Shown: positions 17,428 through 26,274 of the stretch, one piece after another
Position numbering within the stretch: the stretch's first letter is position 1
Layout of the letters: every line of letters begins with the position of its first letter
NCBI GenBank assembly: GCA_964627535.1
Contig: CAZVJW010000013.1
Coordinates: 15,002-79,001, forward strand
DNA: 64,000 nt
Direction of reading: 5' to 3'
DNA from: UBA1447 sp964627535
GTDB lineage: Bacteria; Bacillota; Clostridia; Oscillospirales; Acutalibacteraceae
Made by a program: the position numbers and the translations under genes
The notes under the pieces: generated by a model
What the model saw: the letters and a program-made list of their open reading frames with translations, nothing else
What the model was told of the DNA's origin: nothing
Databases searched by the model: none

Positions 17428-18642
17428 ATGAGCTTTAAAACTATTACTCTTGATGAAGTGGTTGAAATAACTTCAAGTAAAAGAATATATGCTTCTGACT
17501 AAATTAAAAAAGGCATACCTTTCTATCGTTCAAAAGAAATTATTGAATTGCACAACAATAAAAAAATATCAATTGAATTGTTTATTTCGGAAAATAAATT
17601 CAATGATATTAAGAACAAGTACGGTGTTCCTAAAGAAGGAGATATATTATTAACTTCAGTTGGAACGCTTGGAATTCCATATCTAATTGAAACAGATGAT
17701 CCCTTTTATTTTAAAGATGGGAATCTTACTTGGTTCAGAAATTTTAATGGGATCAATAATAATTATTTATTCTATTTCTTAATATCCGAAGAGGCAAAAA
17801 ATAAATTTGATGAAATAACTATTGGTTCTACGCAAAAAGCGCTAACTATAATTTCATTAAAAGATATAAAAATTTCATTGCCTAATCTTAAAACACAAGT
17901 AGCAATCGTGCAAAAATTGGAATGCCTTGATCGAAAAATCAAAAGCAACACTGCGTATATTCAAACTTTAATAGAGCAGTTACACTCTATCTATCAAAAT
18001 TGGTTTAGTAATTTTAAATATCCAGAAGCTACAAGTGAACTTGAGGAATGTATACCTCTTGGTTGGTTAAATTCAAATGTGTTTGACAATATAACGGAAG
18101 TGCGAGAAAAGAACAAAGAAAATAACGACTATACTGTATTATCTGTTGTGAAGGAAGGTGAGTTTAAACCTTCTGATGATTTTTTTACTAAACAGGTATA
18201 CAGCAAAGATACTACAAACTATAAGATTATTAAGCGCAATCAGGTGGGATATAATCCAGCAAGAGCAAACATTGGTTCTATTGCAATGCTTACCGATTTT
18301 GACATTGGTTTAGTCAGTCCCGTTTATGCTGTATTTGAAATGAAAGAGCTCATTAATCCAAAGTTTTTCTACTATTATATGAAGCAACCAATGTTTCTTG
18401 AAAGCGTAAAACAACATGCAATCGGAACAACACGCCAAAATTTTCCGTTTGAAGCCTTTAAGATGTTTCCTTTAATTGTACCACCTATGGAATTGCAGAA
18501 ACGATTTGAAGAAATCGAAATTCCTATTGAAAAGAAAATTAAAAAGTTACAAGAAGAAAATGCATTGCTGGCAGAGATTAGAGACGCATTATTACCAAAG
18601 TTAATGAGCGGCGAAATATTGGTGGAAGTTGGGGAAGATTAA
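17428..18642 (+). pseudogene. hsdS: hsdS specificity subunit interrupted by an in-frame stop
   Basis: The reading frame begins at ATG 17428 (AAAGGA upstream), runs 24 codons (SFKTITLDEVVEITSSKRIY) and meets TAA at 17500-17502, then continues open in the same frame to 18642. The stop replaces a codon in SSKRIYASD-stop-IKKGIPFYRSKEI, where related HsdS proteins have an aromatic residue, so one base change from TAT or TAC explains it. Downstream are both target-recognition domains and the central and C-terminal helical repeats (LKTQVAIVQKLECLDRKI; PPMELQKRFEEIEIPIEKKI; ALLPKLMSGEI). No in-frame ATG follows for about 270 codons; only a TTG at 17548 could restart and it lacks a ribosome-binding site. 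Without HsdS neither modification nor restriction works, unless the stop is read through or is a sequencing error. Confidence 0.85.
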
Positions 18643-20141
18643 TGGAGCAAAATGCAATCAGGAATATACATTCTTTGCATGAATTTGTGAATGAAATCAA
18701 ACTTTTAAGCAAAGCATTAGATAACTCAAAAAAAGAAGGTTGTTTGTTGTTTCGAGGCCAGAAAAATGCAGAATGGCAAGTCTGTCCCAGCATTTTTAGA
18801 AACGGATGGCTTTCCGAAGAAAGCAATATGTATAATATGTTGCTCCTCGCAAGCCCTTCGGAGTTTGCGAGTCAAGTAACTGCATATGAAAAGCTTACCA
18901 AGATGCAACATTATTTCTTACCCACAAGATTACTTGATGTGACCAGTAATCCCTTAGTTGCATTGTTTTTTGCGTGCGAAGAAAACAGAAAACATGTTCA
19001 AGCAAATGTTATGCTTTCCGATGAACAATCCAAATTGTTTGACGAAGAAACAATTCAGGTTATCAAGAATGCAAAGGTTGAGACTTCAACAGATGGTGAA
19101 GTGTTCATTATCGCTGATGCTCCATTGAACCCTGAAGATGAAAGAATAACAATTTTATCAGAGCTTGCACATTGTTGCAGAGAAGAATTTTATAAGATTG
19201 AAAAATTCACAATGGAACTCAAAAAATATACGAAAGAAGCGTTAAGTGAAAAAGATGTGATACAATGTTTAAAAGAAAAGCCTTTCAGAAGTGTTGTTTC
19301 AAGTATGAATAATTCGCACATAAAAGCACAGTCTGGGGCATTTGTATTGTTTGGGTTGATTTATGACAATGCACAAGAAGACTTATTCGCTCTTAAGAGG
19401 ATACCATTTGATATAAAGAATCGATGTATTTTAGAAATCAAAGAAATGCGAAATAGTTATCTGGATGATATTAAGGAAGGCAAAGTTGCTCTAAGTGACG
19501 AACAGTCACCTGATGCGACTGACCAAATAAATGATTACATCAAGTCTGAATGCGACAAACTTCCAAACGCTGGGAGAAAGCTATTTGATCTCCCACATGA
19601 CATGCCTGAAAAATTGTATTCATATGTGATACCTGCAGAATGTAAAGCTAGCATTTTAGATGAATTGAAGAAATTAGGGGTCAGCCATGCAACATTATTC
19701 CCTGAATTGGAACATCAGGCAGAATATATAAAGACAAACACACCAATACTGTCAAAAACGGATCCAGAAGACCTAGATCTAATTCTATCAAGATTAAAGA
19801 GGTTAAAAGAAGAAACACAACTTCAACAAGTCGAGCAGTCAGAAGCAAAAGAATCGTTTAACCCTCGAGTAACCAATAAAGATACTATAATAACAAAGGC
19901 AGTTGAAAATTCCGCAATTGCGGAAGATTTAAAGCATAAAGCCATTAAGGTGTTGAAATCTAACAAGGTCTTATTCGCCCAGCCTGACTGGTTCAATTTT
20001 GGTGATAAAATTGCACAGAACAAGTTAATTATAAAAAAACATCTTCTGGCTATGAAAATAGATAAAGATATAGCCGACGATATTTCAGAGTTAATTGTTA
20101 ATAAAATGATGCAGGTAGTAAGTGAAAAGGGCGGTGTATGA
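18642..20141 (+). CDS. FRG-domain protein embedded in the type I R-M operon
   Basis: The N-terminal part matches the FRG domain (named for its Phe-Arg-Gly motif): LLFRGQ (residues 36-40), WQVCPSIFR, then the KMQHYF and LPTRLLDVTSNPLVALFFAC block (93-112). The remaining 380 residues are mostly charged and helical, with a possible coiled coil around LSRLKRLKEETQLQQVEQSE, and I recognise no further domain. Its ATG shares the last A of the hsdS stop (TAATG), and its end overlaps the presumed hsdR start by about 8 to 20 bases, so it is translationally coupled within the operon. The biochemical role of FRG domains is not established to my knowledge; proteins carrying them are frequent near defence genes. 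A role as accessory or effector gene of this R-M system is inferred from position. Confidence 0.85.
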   Translation: MEQNAIRNIHSLHEFVNEIKLLSKALDNSKKEGCLLFRGQKNAEWQVCPSIFRNGWLSEESNMYNMLLLASPSEFASQVTAYEKLTKMQHYFLPTRLLDVTSNPLVALFFACEENRKHVQANVMLSDEQSKLFDEETIQVIKNAKVETSTDGEVFIIADAPLNPEDERITILSELAHCCREEFYKIEKFTMELKKYTKEALSEKDVIQCLKEKPFRSVVSSMNNSHIKAQSGAFVLFGLIYDNAQEDLFALKRIPFDIKNRCILEIKEMRNSYLDDIKEGKVALSDEQSPDATDQINDYIKSECDKLPNAGRKLFDLPHDMPEKLYSYVIPAECKASILDELKKLGVSHATLFPELEHQAEYIKTNTPILSKTDPEDLDLILSRLKRLKEETQLQQVEQSEAKESFNPRVTNKDTIITKAVENSAIAEDLKHKAIKVLKSNKVLFAQPDWFNFGDKIAQNKLIIKKHLLAMKIDKDIADDISELIVNKMMQVVSEKGGV

Positions 20142-23100
20142 TATCTCGACATTTACAGAAGACCATTTAGAGCAAGCTGTGCTTGAATGGTTTAAAGATT
20201 CTGGTTATCAAACGCTTTACGGTCCGGATATATCACCCGGTGGCAGTTTTGCCGAGCGAGAGAGCTTTGGCGATGTTGTGATGTATGGACGACTTCATAG
20301 CGCTCTCAAGCGAATAAACAGACAATATTCAGACCATATTATTGACGACTTGGTTAAAAAAATAATACGCCAACAAAGCTTAGCTATTTCTCATAACAAT
20401 GCTGTTTTACAAAAAATAATTACAGACGGCATTGATGTGGAAGTGCGCCAAAAAGATGGTAGCGTAAAAACAGAAAAAGCTTATGTTTTTGATATGGTGG
20501 AAACTGAAAACAATGAGTTTTTAGCTATAAACCAATATACTATCATCGAAAATGGCAAAGAACGCCGCCCAGATGTTGTTGTTTTTATTAATGGTATTCC
20601 GTTGGTCGTGATAGAGCTGAAAAACGCTTCAAATGAAGGCGTCGGGATTTTGGAAGGCTTTCATCAATTGCAGACATATAAAACAGATATCCCAACGATT
20701 TTTAACTTCAATGCTTTTATGATTACAAGCGATGGAATAAATGCAAAAGTTGGCACTATATCATCTGACTTTGACCGTTTTATGTTCTGGCGAACTGTGG
20801 ACGGAAACGAAGAAGCTCCTTCATCTATTCCTCAACTGAAGGTAATGCTGCAAGGAATGATGAATAAGAAGCGTGTTTTGGAAATTATCTCGAAATACAC
20901 ATTTTTTGTTAACGAAGAAGATAAATCTTTTAAGATTTTAGCGGGTTATCACCAGTACTTTGCAGTAAAAAAGGCGCTCTTTAAAACACACTTATCGTCC
21001 GCGGAGAACGGAGACAGAAAAGTTGGTGTCATTTGGCATACACAAGGCAGCGGGAAAAGTTATTCGATGCTTATGTATGCCCGTCAACTTGTTTTGGAAC
21101 TTAACAATCCTACAATAGTAATCATCACAGACAGAAATGACCTTGATGATCAGCTTTTCGGAACATTTGCGAAAAGCGCGGACTATCTGCGTCAAACGCC
21201 CAAACAAGCAGAAACGAGAAAGCAATTGCGAGAGTTGTTGAGCGTTGAATCTGGCGGTATTGTTTTTACAACTATTCAGAAGTTTTCGCCAGATGAGAGC
21301 GACCAAAGTGTACAGGCTCTTACTGAAAGAAAAAATGTGATCGTAATTGCAGATGAAGCGCATCGCAGTCAATACGGGTTGGTGGCAAAAGAAAAGGACG
21401 GAAAAGTTACTTTTGGTTTTGCAAAGCACATGCGTGATACATTACCCAATGCTTCGTTCATTGGCTTTACAGGCACCCCAGTTGAACTGAGCGATAAAAA
21501 CACACCTGCGTTATTTGGTGAATATATTGACATTTACGACCTCACACAAGCGGTTAAAGATAAAACAACTGTTCCGATATATTACGAAAGCCGTATTGCC
21601 AAGCTTGATATCCCGCAGGATTTAAAGCCCAAAATTGATCCGGAATATGATGAAATAATTGAAGGACAGGAAGAAACATATTCCGAAACTCAAAAACGCA
21701 AATGGGCAAGGTTAGAAGCTATTGTTGGGACGGACAACCGTATAGATGTTATAGTTAAAGATTTTCTTATCCACTATGATTTAAGGCAAAAAGCAATGGA
21801 CGGTAAAGTTATGTTTGTTGCCATGTCAAGACGAATTGCGGTAAAGATGTATAAGAAAATCACCGAATACCGTCCCGAGTGGCATAGCGGTGAAGTTAGC
21901 AAAGGTACCGTAAAAGTAATAATGACCTCGTCGGCATCTGATCCTCAGGAATTTCAAATGCACTCAACAACATCCTCACAAAAAAAACTGCTTGCGAAGA
22001 GAATGAAAACTCCTGATGATGAACTAAAAATTGTTATCGTATGTGATATGTGGCTTACGGGTTTTGATGTTCCTTGCTTACATACAATGTATATTGATAA
22101 ACCTATGAGCGGGCACAATCTTATGCAGGCAATTGCCAGAGTAAACCGTGTGTTCAAGGATAAGCCCGGTGGCTTAGTAGTTGACTATATCGGAATAGCA
22201 GATAATCTGCGAAGTGCTCTTTCTCAGTACACCTCATCAGACAGAAAAACAGCAGGTCTTGATCCACAGATTGCAATTGACCTTATGATGGAAAAATATG
22301 AACAAATTGTAGGTATACTGCACAATTTTGATTACAGCGACTATGTTAGCGGTACTGCCGCTAAAAGAATTGATTGTATTGTCAGAGGTGTAGATTTCAT
22401 TCTTGGTAAGAAAGCGGAAGATAAAAAAGAATTTTTGGATTTAGTTACCGAAATTGGTAGAGCATATGCTCTTTGTTCAACATCAGAAAAAGCTCAGGAA
22501 ATTAATGTTGAAATCAGTTTTTTTAAGGCAGTAAAAGCAGGCATTGTTAAAATATTACCAAAAGGGAAAGCAAAAAAAACCAAAGACCAAATTGAATACG
22601 AAATTGGGCAATTGGTTTCAAAATCGGTTATTTCTGAAGAGGTTGTTGATATTTTATCAGCCGTTGGTTTGAATCGTCCTGATATTTCCATCCTATCCGA
22701 TGACTTCCTCGATGAAATAAAGGCGATGCCTCAAAGAAATCTTGCCTTGGAATTGCTTCGTCGGTTGCTTGATGGCAAAATTAAGGCTATTGCTCGAAAA
22801 AATATAGTTCAAGCAAGAAAGTTTTCAGAGATGCTTGAATCGGCAGTGAATCAATATTCAAAGCGTTCACTCGAAACCTTAGAAGTTATCAAGGCACTTG
22901 TGGAAATGGCAAAGGATATAAACAACCTTCATAAACGCGGTGATGAACTTGGTTTGTCTGAAGATGAGTTGGCATTTTACGATGCGATTTCCGAAAACGA
23001 GTCTGCAAAAGAATTTTATGAAAATGATGTGCTCAAACAAATTGCAAAAGAGCTAACATCGAGTATTAAAAGCAATATGAAGGTGGATTGGGATGTCCGG

Positions 23101-23310
23101 GAGAGTGTGCGGGCGCAGATGCGGATTACAGTGAAGAAACTTTTGCGCAAATACAAGTATCCGCCGGATAAGCAAGCTCATGCCGTAGAGTTAATTATTG
23201 AACAAGCCGAAAATATGGCAAGTATTTTGACATTGAATCCTGTTATTTATGAGACGGAAAATGTTTATGAAAAGGCATTAGCGGCGGAAGACGAGGCAAA
23301 TTACGAATAG
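20122..23310 (+). CDS. hsdR: Type I restriction enzyme motor and nuclease subunit
   Basis: ATP-dependent DNA translocase and endonuclease of the type I complex. The N-terminal PD-(D/E)xK nuclease has RRPDVVVF and VVIELKN (Asp151, Glu165, Lys167 in the longest frame). The SF2 helicase part carries Walker A QGSGKS (308-313), DEAH (411-414), GFTGTP and a C-terminal RecA-like domain ending in MQAIARVNRVF. At about 1060 residues the length is typical. The start is uncertain: GTG at 20122, or GTG at 20134, which gives the more family-like opening VYDISTFTEDHLEQA; both overlap the FRG gene. It appears intact. Confidence 0.94.
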   Translation: MKRAVYDISTFTEDHLEQAVLEWFKDSGYQTLYGPDISPGGSFAERESFGDVVMYGRLHSALKRINRQYSDHIIDDLVKKIIRQQSLAISHNNAVLQKIITDGIDVEVRQKDGSVKTEKAYVFDMVETENNEFLAINQYTIIENGKERRPDVVVFINGIPLVVIELKNASNEGVGILEGFHQLQTYKTDIPTIFNFNAFMITSDGINAKVGTISSDFDRFMFWRTVDGNEEAPSSIPQLKVMLQGMMNKKRVLEIISKYTFFVNEEDKSFKILAGYHQYFAVKKALFKTHLSSAENGDRKVGVIWHTQGSGKSYSMLMYARQLVLELNNPTIVIITDRNDLDDQLFGTFAKSADYLRQTPKQAETRKQLRELLSVESGGIVFTTIQKFSPDESDQSVQALTERKNVIVIADEAHRSQYGLVAKEKDGKVTFGFAKHMRDTLPNASFIGFTGTPVELSDKNTPALFGEYIDIYDLTQAVKDKTTVPIYYESRIAKLDIPQDLKPKIDPEYDEIIEGQEETYSETQKRKWARLEAIVGTDNRIDVIVKDFLIHYDLRQKAMDGKVMFVAMSRRIAVKMYKKITEYRPEWHSGEVSKGTVKVIMTSSASDPQEFQMHSTTSSQKKLLAKRMKTPDDELKIVIVCDMWLTGFDVPCLHTMYIDKPMSGHNLMQAIARVNRVFKDKPGGLVVDYIGIADNLRSALSQYTSSDRKTAGLDPQIAIDLMMEKYEQIVGILHNFDYSDYVSGTAAKRIDCIVRGVDFILGKKAEDKKEFLDLVTEIGRAYALCSTSEKAQEINVEISFFKAVKAGIVKILPKGKAKKTKDQIEYEIGQLVSKSVISEEVVDILSAVGLNRPDISILSDDFLDEIKAMPQRNLALELLRRLLDGKIKAIARKNIVQARKFSEMLESAVNQYSKRSLETLEVIKALVEMAKDINNLHKRGDELGLSEDELAFYDAISENESAKEFYENDVLKQIAKELTSSIKSNMKVDWDVRESVRAQMRITVKKLLRKYKYPPDKQAHAVELIIEQAENMASILTLNPVIYETENVYEKALAAEDEANYE

Positions 23311-23595
23311 AAAGTCACACACAGTGTCCCTTTACGAAACGGGGCTTTTCTCTCCTTCAGTCTCCTATGGCGACAGCTCCCTCGTCAGATGAGCCAAGAA
23401 CGACGGGGACATCACCACAAACCGCATCGACTAAGGATGAATCCTCTGTCACATTGCGTGTGCCACCCCCTTTCGAAAGTGGGCTTTTCGGAAACGAATC
23501 ATCGAAACACAAGAAATTCTTACCGAATTTATTCGGTATCAATTTAGCAGATACCGTCTGCTGAATTTGAAAATCAAAAACAACAAACGCGTCCC

Positions 23596-23673
23596 TGTCA
23601 TCCTGAGCGACGCGAAGGATCTCAACAGTCAAGCCAAACGAGATTCTTCGGCGCTGAGCGCCTCTGAATGACA
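23596..23673 (+). repeat. TGTCATCC-ended interspersed repeat, short copy
   Basis: It begins TGTCATCCTGAGCG and ends GAATGACA. The core (GCGAAGGATCTCA, then GACGAGATTCTTCGGCGCTG-like sequence) matches the copy at 26038. It lacks the GCCACAAG segment seen in the other two copies. Confidence 0.8.
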
Positions 23674-23832
23674 TTCGGCGAAGCGGAACGTAATCCCTTC
23701 ACCGCCGTGGGCGGTCCCCTTCCCTTTAACAAGGGACGCAGAGCAAGAACGGCGGTCTACGCGGCCTGCCACCTCGCCCTACATATGCGAGGCTTTTACG
23801 GTAGCACCCGATTTGGCTTGCCTGTAATAGGA

Positions 23833-23886
23833 GAGCTGACGCCTTTAACTAATCCCAAAATTTTTCAGGGATTAGTTTTAGTGACT
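23833..23886 (+). repeat. 54-base direct repeat, right copy
   Basis: Same orientation and nearly the same sequence as 15657-15710. The two copies bracket the hsd operon, about 8.2 kb apart. Confidence 0.85.
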
Positions 23887-23990
23887 ATGACTAATTACTC
23901 ATAAAAACCTAACTAAAAAATCCGCACAAAACCTCATAAATCAAAGCTTTTGTTTGATTTTTTAGAGGTTTTATAATCGTGAATTAGTAT
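23887..23990 (-). repeat. TACTAAT-type inverted-repeat element without nested insert
   Basis: 104 bases with imperfect inverted ends (ATGACTAATTA and GAATTAGTAT). Its reverse complement matches the element at 50074 along most of its length but lacks the 30-base insert found there. It directly adjoins the 54-base repeat. Confidence 0.8.
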
Positions 23991-24006
23991 GAGAGGTAGA
24001 TAAAAA

Positions 24007-24034
24007 CTGGCGCCGCACGGCGACTGAAGATTTA
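24007..24034 (+). repeat. CTGGCGCCG..GGCGACTGA repeat, second copy
   Basis: About 25 of 28 bases match 15606-15633, in the same orientation. Confidence 0.65.
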
Positions 24035-24135
24035 ATCCCCCGTTGCCGACATAACTTTTCGGCATCAAAAAGAGAATTTTCCATGCACAATATGTTGTTC
24101 GCAGCATTTAGTCTATAGTTACCTGTTAAATATGG

Positions 24136-24163
24136 TTGACTTTTTATTTAAGTGATGTATAAT
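24136..24163 (+). promoter_or_regulatory. Predicted sigma-A promoter of the AAA ATPase gene
   Basis: TTGACT (24136-24141) and consensus TATAAT (24158-24163) are separated by 16 bases, about 45 bases before the start codon. The gene therefore has its own promoter, separate from the hsd operon. Confidence 0.75.
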
Positions 24164-24207
24164 TAACTTAATTACGATACGGTTAATTGTTGAGGGAGTG
24201 AATGAAT

Positions 24208-25599
24208 ATGTTTATAGGAAGAGAAAGAGAACTCACACACTTAAATAAACTTTACAGCAGTAACAAATTTGAGTTTGCAGTTATTTACGGGCGGCGGCGT
24301 ATTGGCAAAACAACGCTGATAAATGAGTTTATAAAAGATAAGCAGGCAATCTGCTATACCGGGGTTGAAGGCAACGAAAAAGAAAACCTGGAAGGGTTAA
24401 GCAAAAGTATATATTCAATTTCCAATAAATTCTCGGAATCTACATCAAGCTTTGCAAGCTATAGGGATGCGTTGGAAACAGTTTTTAGAATAGCCGAGAA
24501 AAGCAGGATTGTTCTTGTTGTTGACGAATACCCCTATATTGCTGAGAGTTACGCTGCCCTTTCATCTGTTCTCCAAGTTCTGATTGATAAAAACAAAGAC
24601 ACCTCAAAGCTATTTCTAATTTTATGCGGATCTTCTTTGTCATTTATGGAAAATCAGGTTCTCGGTTATAAAAGTCCGCTGTTCGGAAGACGGACGGCGC
24701 AGTATAAGCTGAATCCTTTTAATTTTTTTGAGGTAATAAAATTTTATAATAACTTCAATTATGTTGACTTGGCAACCGTTTTCGGGGTTACAGGCGGGGT
24801 ACCGATGTATATGGCGATGTTTGACGACAAGCTTAGTGTTGCCGATAATATTAAAAACAACTTTTTGGAGCCGAATTCGTATTTATTTGAAGAGCCTGCA
24901 AACCTCATCAAGCAGGAATGCCGCGACCCTGCACAATATAATTCCATCATTAGAGCTATTGCCACGGGCTCGTCAAGATTTTCCGAGATTTGTTCAAAAA
25001 CCGGAATAGGCGGTGATTTATGCTCAAGTTATCTGAAAAAATTGATTGTTATCGGCATTGTAAAAAAGGAGATGCCATTTGGCACAAAAAGCACCCGTAA
25101 AACAATATATAAGATAGAAGACTCTATGTTTCGTTTTTGGTACCGGTTTATTCCGGAAAATTTAGCGATGATAAATATGGGGCAGAGCGATGTTGTATAT
25201 AAAAAAATAGAGGAACAGATTTCGTCGTTTATGGGTCCCGTATTCGAAGAAATATGCAAACAATATTTATGGCAGTTGAATATTAGAGGCAAAGCAGCAA
25301 TTTCTTTCACCAACCTCGGCAGATGGTGGGGAAATGATCCTATCAGAAAAACCGAAACCGAGGTAGACATCGTTGCTGAAGGTGATGAAGGCAATATATT
25401 GTTGTGCGAATGCAAATGGACTAACGAAAAAGTCAATACAGGAAATCTTGAAACCCTGGTCGAGCGCAGCCGTCTATTCAGCTATAAACAGGCTCATCTT
25501 TATATGTTTGCTAAAGCCGGATACCATAGAAGCTGTATTGAAAAAGCTCAAATGCTTGGCAACGTTACTTTGGTGACATACGATGAAATGATGCGGTAG
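24208..25599 (+). CDS. AAA ATPase with C-terminal DUF234 nuclease-like domain
   Basis: ATP-binding protein of the archaeal-type ATPase family. The N-terminus MFIGRERELTHL is the usual opening, followed by Walker A GRRRIGKTTL, Walker B IVLVVDEYPYI and a sensor region LILCGSSLSFM. GRRTAQYKLNPF then a winged-helix-like middle (ICSKTGIGGDLCSSYLKKL) lead to a DUF234 domain. That domain ends in a PD-(D/E)xK-like core, TETEVDIVAEGDEGNILLCECKW, where E/D and ExK residues are visible. ATG 24208 is preferred over ATG 24202 because GAGGGAG is 9 rather than 3 bases away. It is 463 residues, monocistronic and flanked by repeat arrays. The cellular role of such ATPases is not settled; defence or mobile-DNA association is inferred from location. 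Confidence 0.87.
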   Translation: MFIGRERELTHLNKLYSSNKFEFAVIYGRRRIGKTTLINEFIKDKQAICYTGVEGNEKENLEGLSKSIYSISNKFSESTSSFASYRDALETVFRIAEKSRIVLVVDEYPYIAESYAALSSVLQVLIDKNKDTSKLFLILCGSSLSFMENQVLGYKSPLFGRRTAQYKLNPFNFFEVIKFYNNFNYVDLATVFGVTGGVPMYMAMFDDKLSVADNIKNNFLEPNSYLFEEPANLIKQECRDPAQYNSIIRAIATGSSRFSEICSKTGIGGDLCSSYLKKLIVIGIVKKEMPFGTKSTRKTIYKIEDSMFRFWYRFIPENLAMINMGQSDVVYKKIEEQISSFMGPVFEEICKQYLWQLNIRGKAAISFTNLGRWWGNDPIRKTETEVDIVAEGDEGNILLCECKWTNEKVNTGNLETLVERSRLFSYKQAHLYMFAKAGYHRSCIEKAQMLGNVTLVTYDEMMR

Positions 25600-25615
25600 A
25601 AAAAATGCAATCCCA

Positions 25616-25666
25616 CTACGCCAGATGTTAGACATTAGATTTTAGACGGTAGACGAAGAACGGCGG
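25616..25666 (+). repeat. 51-base repeat, right copy (inverted partner at 15430)
   Basis: Reads CTACGCCAGATGTTAGACAT onward to CGGCGG and matches the reverse complement of 15430-15480, differing at a few positions in the middle. Confidence 0.85.
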
Positions 25667-25744
25667 GTCTACCTCTCCGACTACGCCAGACATTAGATGT
25701 TAGACGGTAGCTAAAGAACGACGTTCTATGCGGCCTGCAACCCC

Positions 25745-25765
25745 AGCTAAAGCCGAGCTTTAGCT
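25745..25765. repeat. 21-base hairpin repeat (AGCTAAAGC type), copy
   Basis: Identical to 15550-15570. It is followed after two bases by a further copy at 25768-25788, and there is another at 25978-25998 beyond the gap. Confidence 0.85.
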
Positions 25766-25818
25766 CCAGCTAAAGCCGAGCTTTAGCTCCAGTTAAACCC
25801 AACAATACAACACGGCAA

Positions 25819-25918
25819 NNNNNNNNNNNNNNNNNNNNNNNNNNNNNNNNNNNNNNNNNNNNNNNNNNNNNNNNNNNNNNNNNNNNNNNNNNNNNNNNNN
25901 NNNNNNNNNNNNNNNNNN
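25819..25918. other. Assembly gap of 100 N
   Basis: Exactly 100 N, the conventional placeholder for unknown distance. The same repeat unit abuts both edges, so the true array length is unknown. Confidence 1.
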
Positions 25919-26037
25919 TTAGACATTAGATGTTAGACGGTAGATAAAGAACGACGTTCTATGCGGCCTGCCACTCCAGCTAAAGCCGAGCTTTAGCTCC
26001 AGTTAAACCCAACAATACAACACGGCAAACGCATCCC

Positions 26038-26134
26038 TGTCATCCTGAGCGAAGCGAAGGATCTCAGCTTTCAAGCCAGACGAGATTCTTCGGCGCTGTA
26101 CGCCTCTAGCCACAAGTATGTGTCTGTGATGACA
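26038..26134 (+). repeat. TGTCATCC-ended interspersed repeat, full copy
   Basis: 97 bases from TGTCATCCTGAGCGAAGCG to GATGACA, with short inverted ends (TGTCATC and GATGACA). The right part CCACAAGTATGTGT resembles CCACAAGTGTGTGG in the copy at 28864. Confidence 0.8.
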
Positions 26135-26211
26135 TAGGCGAGGCAAGAACGACAGATGCCCCTCGGAGCTACCTGTTAATGAACCCCCATAATTGGTCAT
26201 AGGTGTTTTTA

Positions 26212-26235
26212 GGAGCGTGCCCGCGGGCACGCTCC
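26212..26235. repeat. Second copy of the 24-base groEL-terminator palindrome
   Basis: Identical to 15278-15301. It is followed only by TTTG, and no gene ends here on the plus strand except the ATPase gene 0.6 kb upstream. Confidence 0.9.
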
Positions 26236-26274
26236 TTTGTTCATAGGGTATTCATTGATTGTTTTTTTACTATT

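Larger units (their letters stand above)
23311..24135. other. Repeat-rich intergenic region between hsdR and the ATPase gene, no gene
   Basis: About 0.8 kb with no believable coding frame. It contains an inverted GGCGAC-type repeat (23356-23390), a TGTCATCC element (23596-23673), the right copy of the 54-base direct repeat (23833-23886), an adjoining TACTAAT-type inverted-repeat element (23887-23990) and a GGCGCCG repeat (24007-24034). Frames here that read SFRGAQRRRIS-like peptides arise from the repeat. Confidence 0.85.
25688..26028 (+). repeat. Tandem repeat array spanning the scaffold gap
   Basis: The unit CAGACATTAGATG ... TAAAGAACGACGTTCTATG ... AGCTAAAGC hairpin ... CAACAATACAACACGGCAA occurs on the left (25688-25818) and again on the right (25919-26028) of the gap, nearly identical. 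The left unit has two tandem hairpins, the right unit one. Confidence 0.85.
25600..26274. other. Repeat array with assembly gap, no gene
   Basis: It contains the right copy of the 51-base repeat, a tandemly repeated unit of about 110-130 bases interrupted by the N gap, a TGTCATCC element and a second copy of the groEL terminator palindrome. No coding frame is credible. Confidence 0.85.

Noticed and set aside
23357..23674. Minus-strand frame of 105 codons starting SFRGAQRRRIS
   Set aside because: It arises from the TGTCATCC interspersed repeat, the same peptide appears at 26003-26230, and there is no ribosome-binding site or family match.
15863..25599. A BREX- or DISARM-like multi-gene defence system
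   Set aside because: Apart from the type I subunits there is only the FRG gene and a separately promoted AAA-DUF234 gene; no PglX, PglZ, DrmA or DrmB-like gene is present.
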